From the NCBI GenBank assembly GCA_040752395.1, contig JBFMHD010000064.1:1-12863 (forward strand): a DNA stretch of 12,863 bases. Direction: 5' to 3'. The position numbers and the translations under genes were made by a program. This DNA comes from JBFMHD01 sp040752395 [NCBI: Candidatus Hydrogenedentota bacterium]. GTDB taxonomy: Bacteria > JBFMHD01. Shown piece after piece: positions 6,800-12,842 of this stretch. Within the stretch, counting starts at the first letter, position 1. Each line of letters opens with the position of its first letter. Under the pieces are notes generated by a model. The model made no database searches and was not told where the DNA came from. It worked only from the letters and a program-made list of their open reading frames with translations.

Positions 6800-8016
6800 C
6801 TATCCATCTCACCTGCAATAACATTCATACTCGCGAGGATACCTACAATGTCAGAGATTAAATGTCCTTTTGACATATATGGTACTGCATTAATATGTAA
6901 AAATGAAGGCGGTCTCACCCTGACTCTATAAGGTTTATCCGTTCCATCAGATACAATATAAAACCCAAGCTCACCATTAGGTGCTTCAGTTGGGACATAA
7001 GCCTCTCCCTCTCGTGGTCTTATACCATGACCATCCATTATGAGCTTGAAATGATGTATAAGTTCTTCTGCACTGGAGATATAATTTTTGCCATTCTGAG
7101 TCGGACAGGCAATATTATATTCGTCAAGTATATATTTACCTGACGGCACATTGTTCACAGCCTGATTAATAATTTTTATAGACTGCCTTACTTCTTCAAG
7201 CCTGACAAGATATCTTGAATATACATCACCTTTATAAGCCAGTGGTATCTCAAACTCAAAATCCTCATAACTCGAATACGGCTCAAGCTTTCTTATATCT
7301 CTCGGTTCACCGCTTGCACGTAAAGCAGGTCCTGTGATCCCAAGATTTATAGCATCTTCTCGCAAGATACACCCGATATTTCTTGTTCGATTAATCCATA
7401 TTTTGTTTTTTGTTAATAAAGTATCTATATCATTAAGTACCCGGATATGATTTTTTGTAAACTCTCTAATCATCTGATAAGATTTAGAAGTAAAATCTTT
7501 AGCAACACCGCCTATCCTTATAAATGAGGTTGTCATTCGTGCGCCGGAAATCTCAACAAAAATATCATAAATCTTCTCACGCTCCTGAAAACCATAGAAA
7601 AACGGAGTCATTGCACCGATATCAACCGCGTGTGTACCGAGCCAGACCATATGGTCAGCTATCCGCGATAACTCCGCAAGTATAATTCTTAAAACTTCAG
7701 CTTTTTTAGGCGCCTTTATCTCAAGGAGCTTCTCTACTGATAAACAATAGGCAAGATTATTACATAAAGGTGATAAATAATTCATTCTGTCAGTAACAGC
7801 GATATATTGATGATAAGACATACTCTCAGCCTGTTTCTCAAACCCGCAATGAAGATAACCTATGCGTGCCTTAATATTTTCAATTATCTCACCATCAACC
7901 TCAGCTTCAAAATGTATGGTCCCATGCATCGCGGGATGTGAAGGACCTAAATTAAGAAATATCGTCTTCTTGCTATTAGTCTGCACGTTCAACCCTCGGG
8001 AAATGATCTCGTTCAC
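6796..8016 (-). CDS. nuoD: NADH dehydrogenase I subunit D, quinone-site 49 kDa homologue
   Basis: Forms the quinone pocket with NuoB and NuoH. 406 residues, normal length. The N-terminal block LGPSHPAMHGTIHFE (His27, His31 by this start) and the C-terminal DIVGILASMNVIAGEMDR are characteristic. The CxxC pairs that bind nickel in [NiFe] hydrogenases are absent, so this is the complex I form. The start used is GTG 8016, with AAGGA 4 nt before it, giving a 41-bp overlap with nuoC; GTG 7986 with GAGGG 6 nt upstream is an equally reasonable start that removes ten residues. It overlaps nuoE by 4 bp. Confidence 0.96.
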   Translation of the reverse strand: MNEIISRGLNVQTNSKKTIFLNLGPSHPAMHGTIHFEAEVDGEIIENIKARIGYLHCGFEKQAESMSYHQYIAVTDRMNYLSPLCNNLAYCLSVEKLLEIKAPKKAEVLRIILAELSRIADHMVWLGTHAVDIGAMTPFFYGFQEREKIYDIFVEISGARMTTSFIRIGGVAKDFTSKSYQMIREFTKNHIRVLNDIDTLLTKNKIWINRTRNIGCILREDAINLGITGPALRASGEPRDIRKLEPYSSYEDFEFEIPLAYKGDVYSRYLVRLEEVRQSIKIINQAVNNVPSGKYILDEYNIACPTQNGKNYISSAEELIHHFKLIMDGHGIRPREGEAYVPTEAPNGELGFYIVSDGTDKPYRVRVRPPSFLHINAVPYMSKGHLISDIVGILASMNVIAGEMDR

Positions 8017-8479
8017 CTATTCCTTTAAGCGGATACCCTTTTCTTAACGGATGACTCTCAAAATTTTCAGGCAGTAATATCCTTTCAAGACAGGGATGGT
8101 CAAAAAACTCGATCCCGAACATATCATAGACTTCACGTTCTAACGATATAGCTGATTTCCATAACCCTGATACTGATCTCACTTTTTGGTCTTTATTTAT
8201 ATAGGATTTGATCCTCAGTCGTATATTTTTAAGAGTAGAATATAATTGATATACAATATCAAAACCCTCTGACTTACCACTAAGCTTTAATTCACTTGTA
8301 TCAATCGCGGTAATATCTATTAAAAAATCAAATGTAGGTTTGAGAAACTCCATAACAGAATAGATAGAATCTTTATCTATTCTGACTATACAATCCCCCC
8401 TATCGATTAACTTTTCTTTTATGTACTTTTTAAATCTATCGTCCAAAGAATCCAATACGGATTGGAGTAGGTCGTTCAT
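7976..8479 (-). CDS. nuoC: NADH dehydrogenase I subunit C, 30 kDa homologue
   Basis: Peripheral-arm scaffold subunit without cofactors, bound to NuoD. 167 residues. The family signature LEREVYDMFGIEFFDHP lies at 113-129, followed by LERILLP at 131-137 and HPLRKGYPLKG near the end. NuoC and NuoD are separate here, not fused as in enterobacteria. ATG 8479 has GGAG 4 nt upstream, inside the end of nuoB, giving a 44-bp overlap with that gene. Confidence 0.96.
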   Translation of the reverse strand: MNDLLQSVLDSLDDRFKKYIKEKLIDRGDCIVRIDKDSIYSVMEFLKPTFDFLIDITAIDTSELKLSGKSEGFDIVYQLYSTLKNIRLRIKSYINKDQKVRSVSGLWKSAISLEREVYDMFGIEFFDHPCLERILLPENFESHPLRKGYPLKGIGERDHFPRVERAD

Positions 8480-8942
8480 CTCGCTCCTTTTTACCAGTTC
8501 TTATTAAATCCTGTATTCTGAAGATACCTTCAAGCAAATCTTCAGCTGATGGCGGACACCCCTGAACATAAACATCCACAGGGATGAACTTATCAATGCC
8601 CTGACATACAGCATAGTTATCAAACAATCCGCCTGATGATGCGCAGGCTCCCATAGATATACACCATTTAGGTTCGGGTATCTGTGACCAGATTCTAATT
8701 AGTACAGGCATAAGTTTTATAGGTACTCTGCCTGCAACAATCATTAAATCAGCCTGTCTCGGTGAAAACCTTAAGAATTCAGACCCGAACCTGCCTAAGT
8801 CATATCTTGACGCAGCAGCTGCCATCATTTCGATACCACAGCACGCAGTGCCAAATGGCATAGGCCACATAGAATTCCGCTCCGCCCATTTAATAATCTC
8901 ATCTATTCTCGTAATAACAAAAAATTTCTCAAGCGCTTCCAT
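8436..8942 (-). CDS. nuoB: NADH dehydrogenase I subunit B, cluster N2 subunit
   Basis: Holds cluster N2, the last iron-sulfur cluster before quinone. 168 residues with ligands Cys34 and Cys35 (TACCGIE), Cys100 (MGACASSGG) and Cys129 (VQGCPPSAE). It is first in the operon; nuoA, which usually precedes it, is absent from the 389 bp upstream. The ATG at 8942 has no close ribosome binding site (the nearest GGAG is 18 nt away) and a stop codon lies in frame five codons upstream, so this start is the best available. Translation may be from a leaderless or very short-leader transcript. Confidence 0.96.
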   Translation of the reverse strand: MEALEKFFVITRIDEIIKWAERNSMWPMPFGTACCGIEMMAAAASRYDLGRFGSEFLRFSPRQADLMIVAGRVPIKLMPVLIRIWSQIPEPKWCISMGACASSGGLFDNYAVCQGIDKFIPVDVYVQGCPPSAEDLLEGIFRIQDLIRTGKKERDERPTPIRIGFFGR

Positions 8943-8953
8943 ATTGTTGATAA

Positions 8954-8980
8954 ACTATAACTCCTCTCTTTTTTCGTCAA
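8954..8980 (-). promoter_or_regulatory. nuoB: Possible nuoB operon promoter
   Basis: On the - strand, TTGACG (8980-8975) and TATAGT (8959-8954) are 15 bp apart, which is shorter than ideal. Initiation 7 nt beyond would lie about 5 nt before the nuoB ATG, consistent with its missing ribosome binding site. Confidence 0.3.
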
Positions 8981-9006
8981 GCTGAAATGTGAACTTCGGG
9001 TATTCC

Positions 9007-9103
9007 CTCAGAACGTGTGAAATAATCATCATTAATACTGGGCAACTCTTTTATTATCAGCCCCTATTTTCTGAAAAAGTCTAATTTTTTCACACGTTCT
9101 CAG
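9007..9103. repeat. Inverted repeat, MITE-like or cruciform
   Basis: The two 20-bp arms (9007-9026 and 9084-9103) match at 18 of 20 positions, with AGAACGTGTGAAA perfect in the core. The 57-bp centre has no coding frame. No target-site duplication is obvious. It lies 65-160 bp upstream of nuoB and could be a small nonautonomous element or a structured regulatory site. Confidence 0.65.
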
Positions 9104-9124
9104 TCTTCAGTGGGATTCCGTAAT

Positions 9125-9140
9125 CTTGCTTCTTGCTTCT
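9125..9140 (-). repeat. Heptamer pair CTTGCTT
   Basis: CTTGCTT at 9125-9131 and 9132-9138, then CT. This is the reverse complement of the unit found at 2702-2716, so the same heptamer family lies in the opposite orientation. Confidence 0.6.
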
Positions 9141-9223
9141 AAAGTATAAGTTCTACTGCACCAATAACCGAGGCTTTACAACTTCGGTATTATGTAAACT
9201 TATTAAAAATCCAATTTTGGGTA

Positions 9224-9252
9224 TTGACTTTTTAGAAGATTGAATATATAAT
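9224..9252 (+). promoter_or_regulatory. Strong sigma70-like promoter for the 9332 gene
   Basis: TTGACT (9224-9229), 17-bp spacer, TATAAT (9247-9252). The predicted start near 9259 gives a leader of about 70 nt before the ribosome binding site. Confidence 0.7.
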
Positions 9253-9316
9253 TATAAATAAAATAGGAGATCAATATAGAAAAAAGTATCTCTAAACAAG
9301 GTAAGGTAAAATAACA

Positions 9317-9325
9317 GGGAGGTGA
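9317..9325 (+). promoter_or_regulatory. Near-perfect ribosome binding site
   Basis: GGGAGGTGA, six bases before the ATG at 9332, complements the 16S 3' end over eight bases. It is the strongest such site in the window. Confidence 0.85.
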
Positions 9326-9331
9326 ACCGGT

Positions 9332-9553
9332 ATGGCGGCACAAATACAGCCAATTAATGGAATACAAAATAATGAAGACAGAATAAGAGCACAGGTACAA
9401 GCAGCAAATCAAACAACAGAACAACAGATTCCAAGAGGTGTGGTCGAACCAACAAATACTACAGGCAGCGTCTATGAACAGATAAGAGAAAGGGTTCTAG
9501 AAGAAGCTCTTGGTAACAATGGCCAGGGTCAGCAATTAAACATTATAGCATAG
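9332..9553 (+). CDS. Small Gln/Asn-rich hydrophilic protein, unknown function
   Basis: 73 residues that I do not recognise. It is soluble-looking, with no signal peptide, membrane segment or cysteine. The first half (MAAQIQPINGIQNNEDRIRA) and the tail are rich in Gln and Asn; the segment VYEQIRERVLEEAL at about 47-60 should be helical. The near-consensus promoter and the best ribosome binding site in the window suggest strong expression, so the gene is likely real despite its size. It stands alone, divergent from nuoB. Some structural, secretion-linked or binding role is possible, but nothing in the sequence decides. Confidence 0.75.
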   Translation: MAAQIQPINGIQNNEDRIRAQVQAANQTTEQQIPRGVVEPTNTTGSVYEQIRERVLEEALGNNGQGQQLNIIA

Positions 9554-9566
9554 TAATTATTCGCAT

Positions 9567-9589
9567 AAAAAAATCAAATCTTTTTTTTT
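9567..9589 (+). terminator. Possible intrinsic terminator after the 9332 gene
   Basis: Seven A (9567-9573) and nine T (9581-9589) can pair across a 7-nt loop and end in a T run. The stem has only A-T pairs, so the call is weak, but it sits 14 bp after the stop codon. Confidence 0.35.
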
Positions 9590-9619
9590 GACTTTTAAAA
9601 AGTAACGTTATACTATAAT
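9588..9619 (+). promoter_or_regulatory. Possible promoter abutting the lipoprotein start
   Basis: TTGACT (9588-9593) with TATACT (9609-9614, spacing 15) or TATAAT (9614-9619, spacing 20). Neither spacing is ideal. Initiation would fall at or very near the ATG at 9623, and no ribosome binding site precedes that ATG. Confidence 0.35.
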
Positions 9620-9622
9620 ATT

Positions 9623-10054
9623 ATGCGTTTAAATTTTTTTATTAAGATTCTGCTCCTTTGTCTTTTGTTTGATGCTGTTAGCTGTACTACGACAAATGAC
9701 AAGATTATTTCAAACCCCACCTACTCTATAGTTAAATCAAAATATTATTATACTGATATTGATTCTGTTTTAAGAGTTATTTATGAATTTATAAGGGAGC
9801 AAAACGGTAGCATTATATTTGAAGATTCTTATCATATACATTTTCAAACTACTCTACAGAGTGAGAATATCCTGATTTCAAAAGAGGTCCAGTATAAGAT
9901 CCTCATTTTTAAAGATCTGAATGCTACAAAAGTAACTCTTAACATCTTTGAAGTTTCAGAGAGTTTAGGCCGTACTATTGAACCCTCATCTAAAATATCC
10001 CAGAAACTCTATAAACAATTCTGGGTTTATCTTGATAAAAGACTAAGTTATTAA
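9623..10054 (+). CDS. Putative lipoprotein, unknown function
   Basis: 143 residues. The start MRLNFFIKILLLCLLFDAVSC is a positively charged, hydrophobic signal peptide ending in a lipobox-like AVSC, with Cys21 as the predicted lipidated residue (Ala instead of Leu at -3 makes it imperfect). The mature part of about 120 residues looks like alternating strands and helices, and I recognise no domain in it. There is no Shine-Dalgarno site before the ATG; a promoter directly upstream suggests a leaderless message. It converges on the next gene with a 4-bp overlap of the ends. Confidence 0.72.
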   Translation: MRLNFFIKILLLCLLFDAVSCTTTNDKIISNPTYSIVKSKYYYTDIDSVLRVIYEFIREQNGSIIFEDSYHIHFQTTLQSENILISKEVQYKILIFKDLNATKVTLNIFEVSESLGRTIEPSSKISQKLYKQFWVYLDKRLSY

Positions 10055-10659
10055 CTAATCTGCAAAAGCAAATCACCAGCCTCTTTTAAAAAAATTTTAT
10101 CCGGTAATTTCATTAAAAGGTCTTTATATTCCTCTGAAGAAGCAATACTTTTCCGATGTTTTTCTGGTATGTATTTGTATATAAATTCAATCATAACAAG
10201 AGGTGGTAAGGTTTCATATATTTTATCAAGGCCGTTTTTCTTTGTTATATATCCTTTAATATTTTCTAAATCTTTTATAATTTCGTTTTCATAATATCGC
10301 GGTAATATTAACTTTATAAACTTCAAATAAGTGTTTCCTCTCTTGAGAGATTCTAATATGCATCTTTGTTTTAGATTATCAGGTAAATCACAAGCAAGTT
10401 TTTTAATGCTACCTCTCTGTGGAAACTTCTTAACGATTTTTTCAATAAATTCGTCTTTGTCTATTTTACCCATTATAAGTAGTTTCAAATCTATCTCAGA
10501 TGGCAAAATATGTTTCATATTGCCTAATTTAATAATTGTATTTTTGTTGGTATATATTTTATAGATAGTATACAAACCCTGTAATTCATTATAAAAAAGA
10601 TATATAAAAATAGCAGCGGGAATTAAAGCTATCAGAAATAAAATAATAACTTTTTTCAA
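10051..10659 (-). CDS. Membrane-anchored protein, unknown function
   Basis: 202 residues. A single N-terminal membrane segment (VIILFLIALIPAAIFIYLF, about 4-22) is followed by a lysine-rich, helical soluble part with no motif I recognise and only two cysteines. The start is TTG at 10657-10659, overlapping the TGA of the upstream phosphodiesterase gene, with GAGG 10 nt before it, so the two are co-translated. The orientation of the soluble part (inside or outside) cannot be fixed. Context gives a link to the phosphodiesterase only by operon membership. Confidence 0.72.
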   Translation of the reverse strand: MKKVIILFLIALIPAAIFIYLFYNELQGLYTIYKIYTNKNTIIKLGNMKHILPSEIDLKLLIMGKIDKDEFIEKIVKKFPQRGSIKKLACDLPDNLKQRCILESLKRGNTYLKFIKLILPRYYENEIIKDLENIKGYITKKNGLDKIYETLPPLVMIEFIYKYIPEKHRKSIASSEEYKDLLMKLPDKIFLKEAGDLLLQIS

Positions 10660-11132
10660 AGATATACTACCTCAGCAATATTTTTTATAGTATCAAATAC
10701 AGCCACTGATGGTTTCCCACTCACCCACCCACCACATTCACCAGGATTAATTATGAGTTTATTATCTATTTCTTCAATAAGTGGCGTATGTGTGTGTCCA
10801 AAACATATTATATCAGTATTATAACCATCGTAATTATCCCTGGGCTCATGAAATAAAATAAATTTTTTATCTGATATTATTATTTCACCGGGCTGATTCA
10901 CTATTGGTCCGATATTACTAAACATTTTAACAAGACCATTCTTTTCACCATCGTTGTTGCCAAACACTCCGAAAAATGGAACCTTTAATCTCCCGAGCAC
11001 TCTGGATGTAAAAGGCGCGATATAATCTCCGCAATGTAAAACATACCCTGCTTTATAATTATTAAAAACGTCTAAAACTCTTTCCAGTAGATTAAGGTTA
11101 TCATGCGAATCAGCCATAATCCCGATAATCAT
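10656..11132 (-). CDS. YfcE-type metallophosphoesterase
   Basis: A 158-residue phosphodiesterase of the small YfcE/MJ0936 family, cytoplasmic, with a two-metal active site. All motifs are present: Asp8 and His10 (MADSHDN), Asp36 (HCGDY), Asn59 or Asn60 (GNND), His95 (LFHE) and His113/His115 (GHTH). Length is normal. ATG 11132 was chosen because motif I begins right after it and because AGGAGAGGA lies just upstream. An in-frame extension to 11207 encodes a hydrophobic stretch, but it is the leader repeat and should not be translated. The natural substrate is unknown. It overlaps the next gene by 4 bp. Confidence 0.92.
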   Translation of the reverse strand: MIIGIMADSHDNLNLLERVLDVFNNYKAGYVLHCGDYIAPFTSRVLGRLKVPFFGVFGNNDGEKNGLVKMFSNIGPIVNQPGEIIISDKKFILFHEPRDNYDGYNTDIICFGHTHTPLIEEIDNKLIINPGECGGWVSGKPSVAVFDTIKNIAEVVYL

Positions 11133-11140
11133 AAAATCCT

Positions 11141-11207
11141 CTCCTGTGAAAAACATTGTAATTATAATAATATCAAGTAAAAGCAAGAGGCAAGAGACAA
11201 GAAGCAA
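11141..11207 (-). repeat. Leader repeat, copy 2, with heptamer array
   Basis: 11141-11195 matches 2663-2717 at 48 of 55 positions. The heptamer part extends to 11207: AGCAAGA (11182-11188), GGCAAGA, GACAAGA, then AGCAA. In the gene direction it ends with TTTTTCACAGGAG, the ribosome binding site region of the phosphodiesterase gene. A TATAAT on the - strand (11166-11161) may be a -10 box. Confidence 0.8.
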
Positions 11208-11213
11208 ATTGTA

Positions 11214-11480
11214 TCACTTGGCCTTGTAGCAGTATTTACAGCCTAAAATAATGACTTTGTCTATCGCATCTGCTTTTAATTTACCATATAATTCATCGGT
11301 ATCATCAAGCTCTCTTCTACATAAAGGACAAATTTTGTTCTTTTTTTTATGTGTCTCAAATTCTTTGGTAACCTGTCTTTTATAAAGCAGGTAGCCTGTG
11401 CTGACACCAATAATTACCACGATAAAAAAAACAATCAAATCAGAATATAAGCTGCCAAATAAATTATAATAATCATTCAT
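11214..11480 (-). CDS. Small membrane protein with zinc-ribbon cysteines
   Basis: 88 residues. One membrane helix (about 15-33) is followed by a lysine-rich linker and a short cytoplasmic-type domain with two CxxC pairs, Cys51/Cys54 (CPLC) and Cys81/Cys84 (CKYC), which should bind one zinc. I recognise no named family. The ATG at 11480 overlaps the TGA of the potassium-channel gene (ATGA), so it is co-translated with it and may be an accessory protein. It ends only 6 bp before the heptamer array. Confidence 0.75.
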   Translation of the reverse strand: MNDYYNLFGSLYSDLIVFFIVVIIGVSTGYLLYKRQVTKEFETHKKKNKICPLCRRELDDTDELYGKLKADAIDKVIILGCKYCYKAK

Positions 11481-12484
11481 TTCAAAACAAGGTCTCTTAA
11501 TCTCTGAATCTGACCAATTGAACCCATTACAATAAGTATACTATCTGAAGTAAGTAAAGTATCGGATTTAGGATTATATACATAGCCACCCCTTGAAATA
11601 TCTTTTATTGCGATTATAATTAATCCGGTTTGATTTGGGATTTGAACCTGAGCAAGTGTTTTACCGATAAAAGATGAGTTAACAGGTATTGTAACTTCTT
11701 CAAGCCTTAAAACTTCTTCTTCAGAATAGATCATAGTATCAAGAAAATTAACAACCGTCGGTCTTACAGCAATAGAAGCCATTCGAAGACCACCTAATAC
11801 ATTAGGGGAGACCACCTTATCAGCACCGGCTCTTTTAAATTTGTCTATTGCTTTATCATCTATAGCTCTTGCAATAACTGGAAGATTAGGGTTTAAAGCC
11901 TTGGCTGTGACTAAGAGGAAAAGATTATCAGCATCAGTTGAAAGTGTAGCGATAAGACCACGCGCCAGCTTTACACCAGCATCAATGAGTGTCTTCTCTT
12001 CTGTGGCATTACCATAGAGAGCTATTATTGAAGAGAAATTAGTTTCAGCCCGGCTCAAATTATCTTGATTTGTATCTATAATAACCACTGGGATATTAAT
12101 CCTGGATAACTCAGAAACTGCATAATACCCTACCCGACCTACGCCACAGACTATAATATGGTTTTTAATATCCTGTAATCTCTTCTCCATTTTCCTTCTC
12201 CTTAAAATTTTATGTAAGTCTCCCTCGACAATAAAAGCTGTCAGGTTTGCTATCGAAAATGTTAAGGCACTGATGCCGCATAATATTAACACTATCGTAA
12301 AAATTCTACCATAAAAACTTAAAGGATGAATCTCTGCATAACCAACAGAAAATATTGTTATAATCGTCATATAAATAGCATCATAATAATTCCACCCCTC
12401 TATAATAATATAACCTGATGAACCTATTAAAATTACGATGATAAGTAAAAGAATTGATAGTTTGAACTTTTTTAAAGCATCCAT
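11477..12484 (-). CDS. Two-TM potassium channel-like protein with RCK (TrkA) domains
   Basis: 335 residues. TM1 is at about 9-28, the pore helix and filter at 38-51, and TM2 at 61-87. A Rossmann RCK_N domain follows (CGVGRVG at 113-119, Asp137 at the end of strand 2), then an RCK_C domain from about 250. The architecture is that of MthK/Kch-type channels whose gate is set by nucleotide or ion binding to the RCK ring. The filter reads SVGYAE where the family has TVGYGD or TVGYGE, so the second filter glycine is alanine (codon GCA, clear in the sequence). Ion selectivity may therefore be altered. The upstream ribosome binding site is weak (GGGTAG). It is followed by the zinc-ribbon gene. Confidence 0.93.
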   Translation of the reverse strand: MDALKKFKLSILLLIIVILIGSSGYIIIEGWNYYDAIYMTIITIFSVGYAEIHPLSFYGRIFTIVLILCGISALTFSIANLTAFIVEGDLHKILRRRKMEKRLQDIKNHIIVCGVGRVGYYAVSELSRINIPVVIIDTNQDNLSRAETNFSSIIALYGNATEEKTLIDAGVKLARGLIATLSTDADNLFLLVTAKALNPNLPVIARAIDDKAIDKFKRAGADKVVSPNVLGGLRMASIAVRPTVVNFLDTMIYSEEEVLRLEEVTIPVNSSFIGKTLAQVQIPNQTGLIIIAIKDISRGGYVYNPKSDTLLTSDSILIVMGSIGQIQRLRDLVLK

Positions 12485-12669
12485 AAGTTTCTATGCTACC
12501 CAACTACTAATTCCCTACCACCTCCATTTTGAGTCCCTCATCACCTCTTCACGCCGTTCAGCGTCATTGTTCTACATTAGAGGTTACGAAAAACTCGATA
12601 GACTACTTATTTAATAATAAAGAAAAACATAATTTTTGTCGATAAATATATTAGAAGAAGTCAAGATAG

Positions 12670-12711
12670 GCGCGGTTTGCGCTCTACACAATATATGAAA
12701 AACTAAAGATG
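12670..12711 (-). repeat. Dispersed repeat, uninterrupted inverted copy
   Basis: 12670-12689 is the exact reverse complement of 2801-2820 (GTGTAGAGCGCAAACCGCGC). 12676-12711 also matches 2726-2759 in inverse orientation, including GTTTTTCAT. This copy lacks the octamer insertion. Confidence 0.8.
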
Positions 12712-12718
12712 ATATGAA

Positions 12719-12781
12719 AAGAGTCACAAGTCGCAAGTCGTGAGTCAAAACAGGACTCAGGACTCAAGACTCAAGACTTTT
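12719..12781. repeat. Heptamer palindrome, AGTC/GACT type
   Basis: Four units from 12721 (GAGTCAC, AAGTCGC, AAGTCGT, GAGTCAA) face four units from 12754 (GACTCAG, GACTCAA, GACTCAA, GACTTTT). The arms pair around 12747-12753 in blocks of 4 to 6 bp separated by unpaired bases, mostly 3 nt, repeating every 7 bases. Confidence 0.8.
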
Positions 12782-12842
12782 CAGCAGGCTCCGGGCTTCG
12801 GGCTCCAGCCGGCTGTAGTCCGTAGCCCGTAGCCTGTAGCCC
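12782..12842. repeat. Heptamer palindrome, GC-rich, 29-bp arms
   Basis: Eight in-phase 7-nt units run from 12787 to 12842, such as GGCTCCG and GGCTTCG on the left and GTAGCCC and GTAGCCT on the right, joined at the palindrome AGCCGGCT (12807-12814). 25 of 29 positions from 12782 to 12839 can pair; three of the four mismatches are spaced exactly 7 bases apart. Base composition is far more GC-rich than the surroundings. Confidence 0.85.

Larger units (their letters stand above)
8943..9331. other. Noncoding divergent region between nuoB and the 9332 gene
   Basis: No coding frame is supported. It holds a possible nuoB promoter, a 20-bp inverted repeat at 9007-9103, a heptamer pair at 9125-9140, a small hairpin at about 9166-9187 (ACCGA...TCGGT), and a near-consensus promoter for the rightward gene at 9224-9252. 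Confidence 0.7.

Noticed and set aside
6796-8942. [NiFe] hydrogenase instead of complex I subunits
   Set aside because: NuoD lacks both CxxC nickel-binding pairs, and NuoC, E, F and G are typical of complex I.
981-9188. Similarity of TAACTGAGGCATTACACC (about 982) to TAACCGAGGCTTTACAAC (about 9164), both able to form small hairpins
   Set aside because: The stems pair in different registers without compensatory changes and the match is about 20 bp; it could be chance.
9203-9424. Cys- and Tyr-rich antisense frame over the 9332 gene and its promoter
   Set aside because: It covers a promoter and a gene with strong signals and has no ribosome binding site; a chance frame in AT-rich DNA.
11133-11207. 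Hydrophobic N-terminal extension of the phosphodiesterase resembling a signal peptide
   Set aside because: It is the translated leader repeat. The family's first motif starts right after ATG 11132, and a good ribosome binding site lies between.
12719-12842. Possible CRISPR array
   Set aside because: Units are 7 nt with no spacers and no cas genes; the arms are inverted rather than direct.
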